Origin: Gemmobacter sp.
GTDB lineage: Bacteria; Pseudomonadota; Alphaproteobacteria; Rhodobacterales; Rhodobacteraceae
Assembly: GCA_003509785.1 (NCBI GenBank)
Contig: DOMY01000175.1
Span: 418 to 7,164, forward strand
Direction of reading: 5' to 3'
Length of the DNA: 6,747 nt
The notes beneath the pieces are model-generated. The model did not search any database. It saw nothing but the letters and a program-made list of their open reading frames with translations, and was not told where the DNA came from. Of this stretch, positions 6,297 through 6,747 are shown in pieces (position 1 is the first letter of the stretch; the number at the start of each line of letters is the position of its first letter). The position numbers were made by a program, and so were the translations under genes.

Positions 6297-6747
6297 GGGC
6301 GATCCGATTCTGGCTTTGGACGATGCGCAGCTGACATTGGCGGGAAATGCCGGGCCGGTCGAGATTTTGCGGGGTATCTCACTGACGGTTGATCGGGGTG
6401 AGACAGTGGGCCTGGTTGGCCCTTCCGGGTCCGGGAAATCGTCGTTGCTGATGCTGATGGGCGGGTTGGAGCGGGCGACGGGCGGCAAGGTTCAGGCGCT
6501 GGGGCATGATCTGGGCAAGATGGACGAGGATGCGCTGGCGCGCTTCCGTCGGGGGAATATGGGGGTGGTGTTCCAGTCTTTCCACCTGATCCCCACCATG
6601 ACCGCGCTGGAAAACGTGGCCGTGCCGCTGGAACTGGCCGGGCATCGCGATGCGTTTGATCGGGCAGAAGCGGAATTGCAGGCGGTCGGGCTTGGCCGCC
6701 GGATCGACCATTATCCGGCGCAGATGTCGGGGGGCGAACAGCAGCGG
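6295..6747 (+). CDS. ybbA: ABC transporter ATP-binding protein, YbbA/LolD family (3' end missing)
   Basis: The first 151 residues of an ABC ATPase are present, and the frame runs off the right edge. Visible motifs are Walker A GPSGSGKS at 42-49 (Lys48), the Q-loop FQSFHLIPT with Gln94, and the signature MSGGEQQR at 144-151. Walker B and the H-loop lie outside the window. The stretch around KMDEDA, VVFQSFHLIPTMTALENVAVP and DHYPAQMSGGEQQR matches E. coli YbbA closely as I recall it. In E. coli ybbA is also divergent from tesA and is followed by the permease gene ybbP, so an FtsX-like permease is expected just beyond the edge. The family belongs to the LolD/MacB group that works with mechanotransmission-type permeases at the inner membrane. 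The substrate is unknown. The start is supported by GAGGGA 8 nt upstream, and its ATG overlaps the tesA ATG by two bases. Confidence 0.9.
   Translation, partial: MGDPILALDDAQLTLAGNAGPVEILRGISLTVDRGETVGLVGPSGSGKSSLLMLMGGLERATGGKVQALGHDLGKMDEDALARFRRGNMGVVFQSFHLIPTMTALENVAVPLELAGHRDAFDRAEAELQAVGLGRRIDHYPAQMSGGEQQR

Noticed and set aside
6297..6488. 64-codon upstream extension of the tesA frame
   Set aside because: It would overlap the Walker A region of the ABC ATPase gene on the opposite strand and would bury the signal peptide inside the protein.

Overview
The window is GC-rich chromosomal DNA from an alphaproteobacterium. It most resembles the Rhodobacterales (Paracoccus/Rhodobacter-like). 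This rests on the clpS-clpA pair, a serine D-Ala-D-Ala carboxypeptidase carrying a C-terminal SPOR domain, and a TesA-type arylesterase divergent from a YbbA-like ABC ATPase. The placement is from recognition of protein sequence, not from a search. All genes look like core housekeeping genes. I see no tRNA, rRNA, CRISPR array, insertion sequence or phage gene.

Layout. At the left edge, on the minus strand, is the 5' end of a small unidentified gene (1-68). A strong intrinsic terminator (105-134) separates it from the minus-strand operon clpS-clpA (2813 down to 161). ClpS is the N-degron adaptor and ClpA the AAA+ unfoldase that feeds ClpP. Their genes are 13 bp apart, and a perfect TATAAT box lies upstream of clpS. 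Divergent from clpS, on the plus strand, are a HAD-superfamily hydrolase (2965-3666) and then, after a 175-bp gap, a 517-aa D,D-carboxypeptidase with a lipobox, S11 peptidase domain, Pro/Ala-rich linker and SPOR domain (3842-5395). This gene faces a minus-strand esterase of the SGNH/GDSL class (5616-6296). The 220-bp convergent gap holds two hairpins, one for each gene. The esterase is divergent from a LolD/YbbA-type ABC transporter ATPase that runs off the right edge (6295-6747). The two annotated start codons share the palindrome CATG.

Functionally the window combines regulated proteolysis (ClpS/ClpA), peptidoglycan trimming targeted by SPOR binding to denuded glycan, and a periplasmic lipase/esterase next to an export-type ABC system, the same pairing as tesA-ybbA in E. 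coli.

The best second-look items are these: the codon usage of clpA differs from all its neighbours, including clpS, which suggests allelic replacement; the tesA/ybbA-like starts overlap; the carboxypeptidase has an unusual lipoprotein-plus-SPOR architecture; and a short intergenic motif near 5525 may be a recurrent Rhodobacterales element. I found no convincing novel system.
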